Source: Halichoerus grypus
Lineage: Eukaryota > Chordata > Mammalia > Carnivora > Phocidae
NCBI RefSeq assembly: GCF_964656455.1
Contig: NC_135718.1
Span: forward strand, 55,767,008 to 55,831,007
Direction: 5' to 3'
Length of the DNA stretch: 64,000 nucleotides
Part shown: piece by piece, positions 10,165 to 21,959 of the stretch
Layout of the letters: the number at the start of each line of letters is the position of its first letter
Position numbering within the stretch: the first letter of the stretch is position 1
Made by a program: the position numbers and the translations under genes
Notes under the pieces: model-generated
Seen by the model: the letters and a program-made list of their open reading frames with translations, nothing else
Told to the model about the DNA's origin: nothing
The model's database searches: none

Positions 10165-10800
10165 GCTCTGGTTCCATTCCCCCCGTTACTTGGTAATGTC
10201 ACCAGCTAGACCCCAAGGTCTGACCTTTACTGCTCACCTGCTTGTACTCACGAAACTTGTCCCACATTTTTCCTTAAAGCTCTTCTTTCCAGCTTATCTT
10301 TTAACTCAGACAAAAGACTCCCCAGGCATAGCATCCCCATTGGAAACTGAAACTACCCTTCAAACAATAATGAACACCCTGACAGAGAACTCAGGCCAGT
10401 GTGGACTCATGCCTACACAGGTGGGCCATGGGGCAACCCATATGGTGACCAACAGTCAACTCTACCTCGTTGAAATGCTAAAATCTCTGCCCACAGAGGG
10501 GCACAAGCCTTATTTACATAACTTATCATGTATGTATAGGCATGTTTCCTTAAGGCACATGTGTGACCTTATGCCTGCCCCTACATAGATGACAAGGCTC
10601 CCTTTCTAAATATTTATCCCAACGGTAAATTAAAAAAAAAAAAACAAAACCCATTCATCCTTGCTCAGAGAGTCACAGCTTTGGACGTTATTCCCTGTGG
10701 TTTCCTTCTTTGCCACAAATAAAGTTCCTTTTGTGTGACAACACCCGGTGTAGTTCCTATCTGACTCACCAAGGAGGGAACTCATGTTAGTTCCCTTCCA
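10165..10800 (+). mobile_element. Endogenous retrovirus-type LTR (family X), plus orientation
   Basis: The segment has LTR features: CACAAATAAAGTTCCTTTTG as a poly(A) signal region near the 3' side, and stretches such as CTGACCTTTACTGCTCACCT and CAGCTTATCTTTTAACTCAG. These recur, in a different order and on the other strand, at 13190-13745. No retroviral gene is present, so it is probably a solo or rearranged LTR. Confidence 0.6.
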
Positions 10801-10842
10801 GTAAGGGTGGAATATCAAATATGTTAGGAGTAACATTTCTTT

Positions 10843-11026
10843 TTGTTTTATGATTTATTTATTTAGTTGAGGGGGGTGGTGGCAGAAGGAGAGGAAGAGA
10901 GAATCCTCAGGCAGACTGCACCGAGCCTGGAGCCGGATGCGGGGCTCAATCCCATGACCCTGAGATCATGACCTGAGTTGAAATCAAGAGTCAGACCCTC
11001 AACCGACTGAGCCACCCAGGCGCCCC
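10843..11026 (-). mobile_element. SINEC, older copy
   Basis: The duplication GAGTAACATTTCTT occurs at 10828-10841 and 11034-11047. A few unexplained bases (TGTTACT) sit between the SINE head and the second copy. Confidence 0.9.
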
Positions 11027-11464
11027 TGTTACTGAGTAACATTTCTTATGATAAAGCTGACCCCTTGTTGGTAGATTGCTCCTGGGTTGGAAGCATTATA
11101 AATACTAGGTGGGATACCATAGCTCTAGGTTTCCTTAACCGAGATGAGTCTTGTTTTTGTCCCCTACAGAGACCCTGGAAAATGTCCCTATGGAGCTGTT
11201 ACAGGAGAATTTGGCTCCTGCTGGGCAGGAGGCTTTTCAAGCCGGGAGGAATCCTGCACCCACCCAGTGAGAGCTTCTCCCCCTGTGGACTGCTACACAG
11301 ATTCGCTCAGAAAAGAAACAGTTGGCCTTGTCCTGCCAGCAAGCTGTGGCCGCTGTCTTACAGCCCTGCAGGCAGAATGGGGCCAAGTGTGGCTGGCAGC
11401 AGTCCTTGAATCTGAAGGTTTGGTAGAGTCTAGAACCCTCCTGATGGGGCTTACAGATTGAGTT

Positions 11465-11545
11465 GTGCAGAGAGCCCGGCATACAGTAAGTACTTAATCG
11501 GTAACTGTGAGTACTAAATAAATGGCTATTATTATTGTTTTTGGT
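11465..11545 (+). mobile_element. MIR/L2 3' terminus
   Basis: CCCGGCATACAGTAAGTACT followed by AATAAATGGCTATTATTATT. Confidence 0.6.
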
Positions 11546-11699
11546 ATTTTGTTTTATCTACATTCACCAACTCATAGTGGGCAAGGGATTATTCTAACCC
11601 CGAGAAGAGCAGGTGGGGTATCAGACTGCCAGATAGAGCCCCATTATGAAACAGGAGAAAACAGCATTCTGTAATTCCGAAAGGAGGAAATATACAAAT

Positions 11700-11820
11700 G
11701 TCCCTTCCATGCAAGTATTTATTGAGCACCAACTGCAAGCCAGTCTCAGTGCTAGATGAGAAGATGGAAGAGATGGACACGGTCCTGGCTTGGCAGAGCT
11801 TGTAACAAAGAGCAATTACA
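11700..11820 (+). mobile_element. L2-type relic
   Basis: AGTATTTATTGAGCACCAAC, CAGTGCTAGATGAGAAGATG and CACGGTCCTGGCTTGGCAGA match the L2 3' region. Confidence 0.65.
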
Positions 11821-11939
11821 GTGCATGTGATGGGGGCAGGGAGAGTGGGGTAGTTTATTTGGAATTACATAGATTTGGGAATCCAAGAAGGCATTTCAGA
11901 GCACCAGCCTTTGGCCATGGCACAGAATCCTAGGTTGGA

Positions 11940-12340
11940 TGAAGACTGGAGTCCTGGCGCTCGCCTTCTTCCCCTGCCCACTGTACACGAGGTAGCTTGT
12001 TGCAACCATGGGAATGCCTCTCTCCATCCGTGCCCCCGGGTAGTTCTCATCCACAAAGCCTGACCTTGGCCAATGACTTGCTTTGGCCACTGGACAATGC
12101 GTCACAAGAAAAGATCTGAAAAATGCTTATACATGAGGGGCTTACTCTCTCGTTGCTCTTGGGAACACTGCCACTGCTGCCGTGGGAATAAGCCCCAGCC
12201 AGCCTACTGGATGACGAGTGGCCACATGAGGGAGAAACAGCCGTCCCAGCTGAGTGTCTTAGGCCAGCCGGCCCCCAGCCAACCAGGGGACTAAGATGCA
12301 GGAGTAAGCCGAACCCAAACCAGCCACGCCTGGCTCAGCT
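11940..12340 (+). mobile_element. MLT1-type LTR, 5' portion
   Basis: TGACTTGCTTTGGCCACTGG, CTCTCGTTGCTCTTGGGAAC and CCGTCCCAGCTGAGTGTCTT are MLT1 text. Its 3' end (13746-13856) is displaced by about 1.4 kb of other LTR sequence inserted between. Confidence 0.7.
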
Positions 12341-13140
12341 CTGCAGAACCACTGTGATATTGTGATTTATTGTAAGAAATATTTTTTGGTCTTTGTCCCC
12401 ATTCCTGGCACATAGCTCCTAAAATCCTTGTAATTTCCTAAGTTTTAAGAGCAATGGGAGAATCTTGTATTATAATAGTTGGTCTTTTGTCCTCAAGTAG
12501 CTCCAGTTCCTGAAATAGCTCTGGTGATAAAAGTGATAGGCATGTCTTGTTACTCATAACAAGCCCCTTTCAATGACCCTGAGTTTATGTTAAGGAGGAT
12601 GGGGCTGGTTGCCTGGGGAACCAAACTGGTAATTTAAAGGTGGGAACTTTCAGCCTGCCCCCCTCCAAGGTAGGGGTAGGGGCTGGAGAAGACATCAGTC
12701 ACCAAGGGGCAGTGATTCAATCACTTGTGCCTATGTATTGGAGCCTCCCTCCATAAAAACGTAAAAGAACAAAGTTCAGAGAGCTTCCAGGTTGGGGAAC
12801 ACGTGGAGGTGGGGGAGGGTGACCCCCCAGTGAGGGCATGGCAGCTATGCACCCTTTCCCATATACCTTGCCGTATGCATCTTTTCCATCTGGCTGTTCT
12901 TGAGTTACATCCTTTTATGATAAACGAGTAATCTAGCCACTAAACTGCTCCCCTGAACTCTGAGCTGCTCTAGCAAATTAAGCGAACCTGAGGAGGGGGC
13001 ACTGAGACTCTACAGCCGATTGATTGGTCAGAAGCCCAGGTGACAACCTGGCCTTGTGATTGGCATCGGGGGGGCGGGGAGGGGGAGGCCTGTGGGACTG
13101 AGCCCTTAACCTGTGGGGTCTAACACCATCTCTGTAACCA
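12341..13140 (+). mobile_element. Endogenous retrovirus-type LTR (family Y) inserted in the MLT1
   Basis: A recognisable ancient LTR with CCTCCCTCCATAAAAACGTA, CTGGCTGTTCTTGAGTTACA, GATAAACGAGTAATCTAGCC and TTAACCTGTGGGGTCTAACA. I do not recall the family name with confidence. There are no internal genes. Confidence 0.65.
13068..13088 (+). repeat. G-quadruplex-capable G run
   Basis: G7-C-G4-A-G5-A-G2 within the family-Y LTR, enough G tracts for a plus-strand quadruplex. Confidence 0.7.
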
Positions 13141-13745
13141 GGCGCAGGGGTGTAAGAGGACCCGCTCCAGGGTCCCAAATAGATCAGGTTTGGCCACTCG
13201 CCACTGACAAAATCCAAAGGCAGAGACCGGGTGGTGGTGAAACAAGAAAGGAATTTATTTCAGCGAGGCCATCACCCAGAAGACAACGGACTAATGTCCC
13301 AAAGGCTGAATACTTGTAGGTTTATGTAAGGAAAACGTGGGACAAAAGTTGGTGGGTACATGCAGGTGGGCAGTGAAGGTCAGGTCAATCATCGTCTTGG
13401 GGTCAATCCCACGGGGTCTTGCTGGCTCAGGGCAATCCCTATTGCTTGAAGGGATAGTTTTGGTTCCCATCACGGGATGCTTTGCCCACTCAGTCTTTTG
13501 TATGAGTTAAGAGATAAGCTAGGAAGAACTTAATCAATTAGCAAGTACAGACTGAGGTCAAAATGGAGATCGCTGGGGTCCTCTTTCATCTCCAAGTCGA
13601 ATTGAGTTAAATCTAAGACATTCTGTAATTCTGGTGATACAGATTGTTTGGTGTGGGAAGAAACCCCACATGTTGGTAACCAGAATGGTTCAGTGTGGGG
13701 AGTGAGAAGGAGACACACAAGTGGAGTGTTTCTTCCTTTACAACC
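13141..13745 (-). mobile_element. Endogenous retrovirus-type LTR (family X), minus orientation
   Basis: On the minus strand it starts near TGTAAAGGAAGAAACACTCC and carries GAAATAAATTCCTTTCTTGT as the poly(A) signal region. It shares phrases with 10165-10800, for example TGACCTTCACTGCCCACCTG and AGCTTATCTCTTAACTCATA. No internal viral genes are present. Confidence 0.65.
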
Positions 13746-13856
13746 ACCCAGCTGAGCTCAACCCAAATGGCTGACACATAGAACCATGGGCTTATTCTTT
13801 GAAGCCACTAAGTTTGGGGGTGGTTTTTTATGTAGTAGCAGATAACTGAGCCCCAA
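13746..13856 (+). mobile_element. MLT1-type LTR, 3' end
   Basis: CTTTGAAGCCACTAAGTTTG and GTAGCAGATAACTGAGCC are the typical MLT1 end and continue the fragment that stops at 12340. Confidence 0.7.
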
Positions 13857-13894
13857 GAAGCTGGTCCCTGCCCTTCAGGAGCAGGCTCTAGTGG

Positions 13895-14110
13895 AGGAGC
13901 CCTGAACCAGGAGACAGGGAACCATCTCTGGTCTGCGGTCCACGACCTGCTCCCCAAATGGTCTCCGGGAAGGTGATTAACCTTTCCAAGCCTCAGTGTG
14001 TCACCTGATTACAGACGCTCTCCTGTCTACCTCACTGGGTTGTGGTGAGGATCACATACAGCTACCTGGATCCCTCAAGGGAGCCATTAGCATGGCCTGA
14101 ATGGAAGCTG
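13895..14110 (+). mobile_element. MIR
   Basis: GATTAACCTTTCCAAGCCTC and GGGTTGTGGTGAGGATCACA are MIR phrases in sense. Confidence 0.7.
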
Positions 14111-14189
14111 GAAGAAACCTTGTTGCCCAATAACCGTTAATAATGCCACAAGAAGGAAGAGTTGCATTCACCATTACAAGGGGGATAAT

Positions 14190-14290
14190 AAGATCCTAAC
14201 TTAGGGATGAGGATGCTGACATTTAGAGGGGTGCCGTAATTTCTCAAAATCACACGGCAGGACCTGGGGAGACGAGCAGGGTGCAGATCT
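14190..14290 (-). mobile_element. MIR fragment
   Basis: GGATGAGGATGCTGACATTT followed by TCAAAATCACACGGCAGGAC is the antisense MIR core. Confidence 0.65.
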
Positions 14291-14299
14291 TACAGACTC

Positions 14300-15290
14300 C
14301 AGAGCCCTCTTTCTTCCCACCGCATACACTGCCTCTCCTCCAGAGTCTGTGTCACGTCATCCGCCCCTGCTCACACCTCAGCCTCCTGAATGCTGGGCTG
14401 GGGGGAATTGTACGCTTCCCAGCCCCAGGCCCTCTGCAAGGAGAGCCTGCAGGAGCCGAGCTGCCCACCAGCATTCAAAGCAGTTCGTCAACAGATTTCA
14501 CATGCACTCTTGCCTTTCACTCTGATACCCGGGTAACTTCCCAAATCTAGTTCACACATTGCTCTGGATCACCAAAGCAACCTTACCAAGAATAAATGTT
14601 ACATCTTCCCTATCGGCATTAATGTCTTAAGTTCCCATGGGTCTGTCGAAAGACAGAGAAGATTATGCTACCATCCCCTTCTTCCATGGCTTCCTATCTG
14701 CTGTTACCCAGGAGACGGGAGTGGAAGGAGAAAAAGGAGCCCTGGTGACTGGCCCAGGGCACTCGGTTTGAAGGTCATCCAAAGCAGCATCGCTTTTTGT
14801 CAAGAGACTGCTTGGTCTAGAGCTCACATAGAAATTCATGGCATTTCCACGGGCCCACCATGGTTCCACTCTGCATACGCAGCCTACTCCCTGCTGGGAG
14901 TTGGCATTCCCCTATCACTCCATTACTCTTGGAGCCCATCACTCTTCTCCCTGGGACTTGCACAGATCTCTCTAGGACTCCCTCCTCAGATTCTAAAGCA
15001 TCTGTGTAAACCAAGTGTTGCCTTCCCCAAAACAGTCAGCACAGGCACCATCATAACATACTTTCAAAGTAGATGCTTCATTTCTTGAATCATTTACCTG
15101 AATTTAGGGATCCGGATATCCCAGCATTTTAATAACAGAAAAATCCGTAACTCATTTGTGTCTCCTAATGGCTGGATTCCTTGCTCGTTTCCAGCTATAC
15201 TTTCTTTTTATCCTTTGAGCCTTGTTTTCAGACACCACGAACCCGCTCATCAATTGACTTCCCATCTTTCCCTTAAGCAGCTCACTTGGA
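14300..15290. other. No feature recognised
   Basis: Low-copy intergenic or HK1-intronic sequence. The open frames at 14281-14550 and 14768-15088 have no recognisable domain. Confidence 0.5.
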
Positions 15291-15294
15291 GGTA

Positions 15295-15535
15295 ATTATA
15301 ACTAGCATTTTTGAGTGTTCATTATCCATCAGGCGCTGCTACAAATGACTCGGGCATTAAATCACAAGAACCCCTCATAAGTGACATTATCCTATTTTAT
15401 AGACGAAGAAACTGAGGCTCAACAAGATGAAGGAACTTCCCGACCTCGGACAGCGGGTGAGGAACAGAGCCAAGCTTTGAAGTCAGGCTGGCCCCAGGTC
15501 CTGGGCACTCTGTCATTCTGCTACACCCTCCCTCC
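15295..15535 (-). mobile_element. MIR
   Basis: CCTATTTTATAGACGAAGAA then ACTGAGGCTCAACAAGATGA is antisense MIR, with the tail-side text CATTATCCATCAGGCGCTGC before it. Confidence 0.85.
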
Positions 15536-15673
15536 ACTATGCCTATAGCATCAGTTCAGACACAGAGGTTAGTAGAGAAGAGCAAGTGAGTACTCAGGAG
15601 AGAGAGGCCTTTTAACAGTTTATCAAGCTATGATGAACACAGCTTTTGCCTTTTAAAAAAAATCACACTCTAG

Positions 15674-15867
15674 GGGCGCCTGGGTGGCTCAGTTGGTTAA
15701 GCGACTGCCTTCGGCTCAGGTCATGGTCCTGGAGTCCCGGGATCGAGTCCCGCATCGGGCTCCCTGCTCGGCGGGGAGTCTGCTTCTCCCTCTGACCCTC
15801 CTCCCTCTCATGCTCTCTGTCTCTCATTCTCTCTCTCGCAAATAAATAAAATCTTAAAAAAAAAAAA
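15674..15867 (+). mobile_element. SINEC, young subtype
   Basis: The duplication AAAAAATCACACTCTAG occurs on both sides (ends at 15673 and 15885). The A tail is about 18 bp. The body (CTGACCCTCCTCCCTCTCAT) is the same subtype as the copy at 44741. Confidence 0.96.
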
Positions 15868-15929
15868 AAAAAAATCACACTCTAGATGGCATTAGCCCCA
15901 ATACTTCAGACAAAAAGACCTAGCTATAG

Positions 15930-16050
15930 TAAGTTCTGGTCCAGTTACAAATCACTGTGTAACCTTGGGAAAGTGTTTGTCCCTCTCCAGGTCTCATCAG
16001 TAACATAAGTGGGTTTAAACCCCAGCAGCTAGCCTTTGAGATCCTGAGAC
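15930..16050 (+). mobile_element. MIR fragment
   Basis: AATCACTGTGTAACCTTGGG and AGTGTTTGTCCCTCTCCAGG fit the MIR centre. Confidence 0.55.
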
Positions 16051-16059
16051 TTGAGCATT

Positions 16060-16640
16060 TATTTACAGAGGACAGGAAGCTACGAACTGCAAAAGGCCAG
16101 GGCAGGGCTAGCCCAAGGAGGAAGGAGACCCCCACGGTTTGGCCACTTGCCTTGGGATGGCTTGAGACACCTCTGCTGCCTCTTCACTTGGTCTCACTCT
16201 CATTTTTCCAAAAGGACAACATACGCGGCCTTGCAACCCCACTGTAGATTCTTGGCACAAAGCAGTTGTGGGTGGGTGTTTAGCTCTTTTCTTCCTCGGG
16301 AACAATGCTCTGGGTAACAGTTCTTTAGTTGGTTAGTTGAGAGTCCTGAGAACAGAAAGAGACAAAAGATGCATTTGTCATAATATCAAGAGTCACCAAA
16401 GGACTGGCAGGGGGAGAGCACGCACCGGTGTCCTGTGGAAAGAAGAGCACAGGCCTTGTTTCCAGTGAAGAGGATGGTACGGCGGCCTCGTGGGCAGGGG
16501 CTGGGGCACTTGGTGTCCTAGACATTCAGAAGGTGCTTTATGGTTATGAAGTTCTTTATCCTACTCATAGAAACCTCATGAAAACCTTGGGTGAGGGGCA
16601 GGAATCATGGCGATGGTGAAGAGGACAATGGGGACGATGA
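16060..16640. other. No feature recognised
   Basis: Low-copy sequence with no supportable gene or repeat. Confidence 0.5.
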
Positions 16641-16644
16641 TGAA

Positions 16645-16880
16645 CGGTGGCTCACGTGCACTGAGCCCTCGTGATAGTTACCAGACACTGTGCATTGACT
16701 CTGGAAGCTCCCCCCAAATGCCAGGAAGCAGAAACTGCTTCCTCGTGCCCAGGGAAGCCGAAGCTTACAGAAGGGAAGTCAGGTACTCATGGAAATGCAG
16801 CAGTAATGTACATGAAATGTAGCTGGACCGGGGTTTGAACTTAGACCTCTCCCACCCTGGGGCTTAACTCTCTATTTTAT
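16645..16880 (-). mobile_element. MIR-type relics
   Basis: CGGGGTTTGAACTTAGACCT and upstream CAGACACTGTGCATTGACTC follow antisense MIR. A second piece (CTATTTTATAGGTGCAGTAG) abuts it. Confidence 0.6.
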
Positions 16881-17395
16881 AGGTGCAGTAGCTGAGGCTT
16901 AGAGCAAGCAAAACCAACTGAGGTTTTACAATCAGGAGAGAGAGGAAATACTCTGGCTGATGGGAAAAGTAGAGAAGACAAATGTCTGATTGGTGCCAGC
17001 CAGAGCTGGGGTGGACCTCAGCCAAAAATCCTAGAGAATGCCACCTCCTTCCTTCCTCTTCCCGTCATGAGGCACTTCTTTGGGGGACAAAAGCCCCTCT
17101 TCTTCCACTCTCTTCCATAAGCCTGGGCATGACCCACCACTGTTCCCCCACCCCACCACCTTCCCTTTTTCCTACTGTGTTTTCCTACCTTCAGAGAGCT
17201 TTCCTCATAGTCTCTTGGGGAGAGAGATGTTAATTAAGAAATCACATGAATTACCATTACAAATTGTGACTTGTGTCTGGTAACTGTCATGAGGAAGTAT
17301 AGGAAGCCACAGCATCGAATCCTGGGGATTCATGGAAGGCTTCCCAGAGGAAGTGACTTTGGATCTGGGACACATTGGTCTGGGTCAGAGTTTTG

Positions 17396-17600
17396 TTTTT
17401 TTTTTTTTTTAAAGATTTATTTATTTATTTGAGAGAGCGAGAATGAGAGAGAGAGAGAGTACATGAGAGGGGGGAGGGTTAGAGGGAGAAGCAGGCTCCT
17501 CGCCGAGCAGGGACCCCGATGCGGGACTCGATCCAGGGACTCCAGGATCATGACCTGAGCCGAAGGCAGCCGCTTAACCAACTGAGCCACCCAGGCGCCC
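17396..17600 (-). mobile_element. SINEC
   Basis: Flanked by TGGGTCAGAGTTTTGTT (17381-) and TGGGTCAGAGTTTTCTT (17601-). Confidence 0.96.
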
Positions 17601-17767
17601 TGGGTCAGAGTTTTCTTTGAAGCCCCTGAGGCAGGGACAAGTGAGCCTTAATAAAAGAGGAGGAGAAAGTGGTAGAGGAGGAGAATGTGCCCTAAAATTT
17701 ATTAATTCACCCCCTGCACGTTTGGGGCTTGCTGAGAGTAGTCTGGCCTGGGTCCCTGCCCTCTAGG

Positions 17768-18145
17768 GCAGTGGTTCTTAAGGTGTGGTCCCTGGACCAG
17801 GGGCAGCAACATTACCTGGGAACTTGTTAAAAATTCACATTCTCAGTCCCTTCCACAGACCTATCCAATTGAAAACTTTGGGGAAGAAGCCAACGATCTG
17901 TGTTTTTTTTTTTTTTTTTAAGATTTTATTTATTTATTTATTTGAGAGAAAGAGAGAGAGACAGAGAAACAGCATGAGAGGGGAGAGGGTCAGAGGGAGA
18001 AGCAGGCTCCCCGCTGAGCTGGGAGCCCGATGTGGGACTCGATCCCAGGACTCCGGGATCATGACCTGAGCCGAAGGCAGTTGTTTAACCAACTGAGCCA
18101 CCCAGGCGCCCCAACAATCTGTGTTTAAGAAGCCCTCTTGGCCAT
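17768..18145 (+). mobile_element. MER5A-like hAT relic, split by a SINEC
   Basis: CAGTGGTTCTTAAGGTGTGG, CCTGGACCAGGGGCAGCAAC and AACTTGTTAAAAATTCACAT are typical of the Charlie-type nonautonomous element MER5A. The SINEC at 17906-18111 sits inside it. Confidence 0.75.
17906..18111 (-). mobile_element. SINEC inside the MER5A-like element
   Basis: Flanked by CAACGATCTGTGTTT (17891-17905) and CAACAATCTGTGTTT (18112-18126). Confidence 0.96.
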
Positions 18146-18149
18146 TCTG

Positions 18150-20540
18150 CCACCGGCTCAAGTTCAGAGCCACGTTCTCTATGTCTACAGTCAAATGCAT
18201 TACTCATCAAAAGTATAATAGATCTAGTCCTCTCCCCCTCTCTCATGTTCTCCACATGAAAGATGAATTCACAGATGATATTTTGAGAGAATACCCAATA
18301 AGGAATCGTAGCCATAGAGAGAAATGGGACCAGTTGTTTGATGGGATTGGAGGTGGGGATAAAATACAAGGATTTTAGCAATTCAGAGGTTAATTTCCCA
18401 GGAGATGAGACTCCAGGAGGTGAAAGCGTATTCTTTGAGAGCTGGAAAGAACCTAGCACGTCATGTGCCACTCCTACCGCGATCCAAGACAAGACCCCGT
18501 AGGCAGTATCTCACCCTTAAAAGCAGCTTTTTCTACTGTTGGCCAGTTGTGTCTGAGATGAAACATGCCTCCCTCTGACTTCCTTCCATTGGCCTTAGTT
18601 CTCTGGACTCTTGCAGAAAACCCTTTCCCCCTTCCCCACAACCTCCCAAGGATGACAATCATGCTTATCTGTGATTCTTAGCAAAGACACAATCACTGAC
18701 CAACCGAATATGAACAAAGACCCCGGACTTATAAATGCTTTTATTAAAGCAAGAGTGAACATGATAGCAACTTCAAGTACACGTGCCCTTCAGCTGGGCA
18801 GGACGACTCGAGGGTGGCTGTGCAGACTGGCCCACATTCTGAAGAATGTTAAATAAAGGTCACAAGGAGCTGATTCCTAACTCTGGCCCGAGCCTTCGAC
18901 GCTCCCCAACTCACTGAGCCCCTCCCATTTGCTTTCTTTTAAGTCCTGCATTCATGACTTGGACTATATATTTAAACCGCCAATGCTTATATGTATTAAC
19001 TACTTCACAGCCAGGATCTACTTATAGTTTCTGGAGTAAACAGTCCCCAGAACATGTTTCTTCTGTCACTCTGAGGTCTCTCATCTCAGCCAACCAATTG
19101 CATGGTCATTCACACATTCATTTAACCATTCTGCACATCCAGTCCCAGTCCACCTGGGGGTGGGCACTACCCAATTTCTCCAAATTGAGAAACCCAAGCT
19201 TAGACAAGTTCTGCTCTAAAGAATATGCTAACAAAAGACTCAACTTCGAGAAAACAAAATTTGGCAGAGTATAAAAAAGCAACTTAAATTCTCTTTCAAA
19301 CTTCTCTCCCCACAGCCTGGGAAGAGGGCAGGGTATGATTAGCACATTTCAGAGAGAGCCAGACTGAGGTCCAGGAAGAACTACATCACAGGGCCCTGCC
19401 TCTCAGCCTGGTCATCCCACCACCAGTCAGTACCTCCCAGGCCTGGGAAGGCTCTCAGGGACACCACTATCTGGAGATGACATCAGCCCTTGAGTGATGA
19501 TAGGGAACTTACCATCCACCAAAACAAAACCTTGAAAGAAACTTACTATGAAATGGGTCTCTGACACTTCTTGTGCATAAAGATGGTCTTTGGAGAGTCA
19601 CCTCGAGATAAAAGCTGACTCCTCTGGGGCTGGAATCACAGCTTCTCTATGCTGTCTAGATGTCGGACAACAATGTGACCACAAGCTCTTAAACTGGCTT
19701 TCCACCAAATGCTGGCGGGAGAGCTCATTTGCCCACCACCTCGTAACAACCGGAGCCAAATCTCTGTTTCATTTTTACCACAAAAACGACTCCATCCTAC
19801 CACAACAGTCCTTTGCATTCAAGCCTCTTCGCAGAGGAAGCCAAAGACTTCCTATCTTGAGCAAAAAATGCCAGCTATGTGCTCCCACAGGGTTCCAGAG
19901 CCCGGGAGGCACAGGGCCCCGGGGCTATCACAATAACCTCCCAGCTGATCTACAATTCAATTCTCTGTTGTATAAAACTCCAGACACTGTCCCACAGTGC
20001 AGATTCCAAGCTTCAAACCCAGGACAGTCCACCCTGTCCTCCCTGCCAGAAGCATCTCTTGACCTCACAAGCAGACTCAGAAATCTAGACAGACTAGGAT
20101 CTGGGGCCCAGGGACTGGCCACATACACAGCTCTAACTCTCTCAGGGGAGAGATGAATTCCCAGTTTGACCCAGTATGTACTGCCTTCTGTGTACCAGGC
20201 ACAGGAGGAAAAGGAGATCGGTGAGTGGTGGGACCTGGGAGCAGAATCAAACTATGAAGTCCTCAAATAGCTAATAGACAAAACACAGATGCAGCCCACA
20301 TACACCCAAGAAAAATGAGCCAGGCAGCCGTCATGTCAGCAGTAAGTCCTTTATAGTAAGTGCTTTACTTATCAGAGGAAACGCCAGGTGGTTCCAAGAA
20401 GATGGATTTGACCTGGGACATTGGCTAACCTGTCCATTTCCCTAGGAAATGACAGTCTCCTTTCCTCTGGCCCCTCAGGCCTAGTCCCACCATCAGATTT
20501 ACTTTTGCACCCAGCCCTCCCCCTGTCCCTCCACAGTTGA
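18150..20540. other. Low-copy stretch, no gene recognised
   Basis: 2.4 kb with almost no clear repeat, although scattered MIR-like phrases may lie near 19110-19200 and 20165-20230. The long open frame 19590-20156 has no ATG and is rejected as a gene. Confidence 0.45.
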
Positions 20541-20556
20541 CTGCAAAACATACTGT

Positions 20557-20760
20557 TTTTTGTTCATTTGTTTAAAGATTTTATTTATTTGACAGAGAGA
20601 GCAAGAGAGAGAGAGAGCACAAGCAGGGGGAGTGGCAGGCAGAGGGAGAAGCAGGCTCCCTGATGAGCAGGGAGCTCAACGCAGGGCTTGATTCCAGGAC
20701 CCCAGGATCAGGACCTGAGCCGAAGGCTGATGCTCAACTGACGGAGCCACCCAGTAGCCT
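20557..20760 (-). mobile_element. SINEC, diverged
   Basis: The head is changed (GGCTACTGGGTGGCTCCGTC). The duplication CAAAACATAC(T/A)GT lies at about 20544 and 20761. Confidence 0.9.
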
Positions 20761-20852
20761 CAAAACATACAGTGTTTTTATCAGCACCAGGGTGCCTGGT
20801 AAATAGTATTTCATTTAGGCCTATAAGAAGTTATTAAAAAAGGAAAAAGATG

Positions 20853-20999
20853 GGACACCTGGGTGGCTCAGTCGGTTGGGCATCTGCCTTTGCCCTGGGT
20901 CCCACATCAATCTCTCTGCTCGGCAGGGAGTCTGCTTCTCCCTCTCCCCTGCTTGTGCTCTCTCTGTCTCTCTCTCTAATAAATAAATAAAATCTTAAA
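20853..20999 (+). mobile_element. SINEC with internal deletion
   Basis: The CATGATCCCAGGGTCCTGGG segment is missing, so CTGCCTTTGCCCTGGGTCCC runs directly into CACATCAATC. Flanks are AAAAAAGGAAAAAGATG on both sides. Confidence 0.93.
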
Positions 21000-21477
21000 A
21001 AAAAAAGGAAAAAGATGACATAAATCATAATGGTTATCCATGATATATTGTTAAGCCAAAAAAGTTAGATACAGAGTAATGTGTAGAGTAAAATCCCATT
21101 TTTATTACCACTGCCACAAACAAAACCAATCATATCCACGTATATCAACTGCACCATAGGAAATGTCTGATTGTGTAGATGAAAGATGGTGAAGGTTAGA
21201 GAAAAGTGATGTAAAATCTCTCCTGCCTCTCCCTACATATAAACTGAGATAGTCACTTCCTGCTCCTTCAAGAGGGGCAGGAATATCTCAGACCCCAGGA
21301 CAGGGGCCCATGGAGTAAGATCAGGGCAGAAGGCTTGCTTGAGCAGAGCCAGAAAAGCATGTGAGGCTTGAATAGCCTCAGGTATTACTCACCTATCTCC
21401 AAGGGCTGGGAGATAATAACCCAGTGAGATACTCCCTCCCAGTACTGCTTCTCCCTAAGAGACTAAAGGTTAATCCC

Positions 21478-21692
21478 GGGGCACCTGGGTGGCTCAGTCA
21501 GTTGAGCTCGGCCTTTGGCTCAGGTCATGATCCCAGGGTCTTGGGATCCAACCCAGCATCGGGCTCCTTGCTCAGCAGGGAGCCTTCTTCTCCCTCTCCC
21601 TCTGCCTGCCATTCTTCCTGCTTGTGCTCGCTCTCTCTCTCTCTCTCTGTGTCAAAAAAATAAATAAAATCTTTATAAAAAAATTTTAAAAA
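21478..21692 (+). mobile_element. SINEC
   Basis: Flanked by TAAAGGTTAATCCC (21464-21477) and TAAAGGTCAATCCC (21693-21706). Confidence 0.95.
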
Positions 21693-21959
21693 TAAAGGTC
21701 AATCCCTAAAGCCCTGACCAAAGGAAATACTTGGGGCTAACAGGAATGTTTAATGAGGTTTGGGGGCCCAGGAATCTATATCCTAGAGCTCTGCCTCTCC
21801 CATCTCCATGAATTCACTGGGACTGACTCAGACTAGGCTCTAGCCTTAGGCTCTAACCCAGTACATATTCCAAGACAGAATAGTGGATAACCCTTAGTGA
21901 AGAAGGTCACCAGGCAACTAATGAGATATCTGAGGAACAAAACTACCTGAAAAGAGCAT

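Noticed and set aside
11880..11935. Minus-strand ATG reading MAKGWCSEM, considered as the HK1 isoform start MAKRALRDF
   Set aside because: Only the first three residues agree and there is no donor site at the right place.
19590..20156. 188-codon plus-strand open frame, among the longest in the window
   Set aside because: It begins at TTG and contains no ATG at all, has no recognisable domain and lies in noncoding-looking DNA. Chance open frame.
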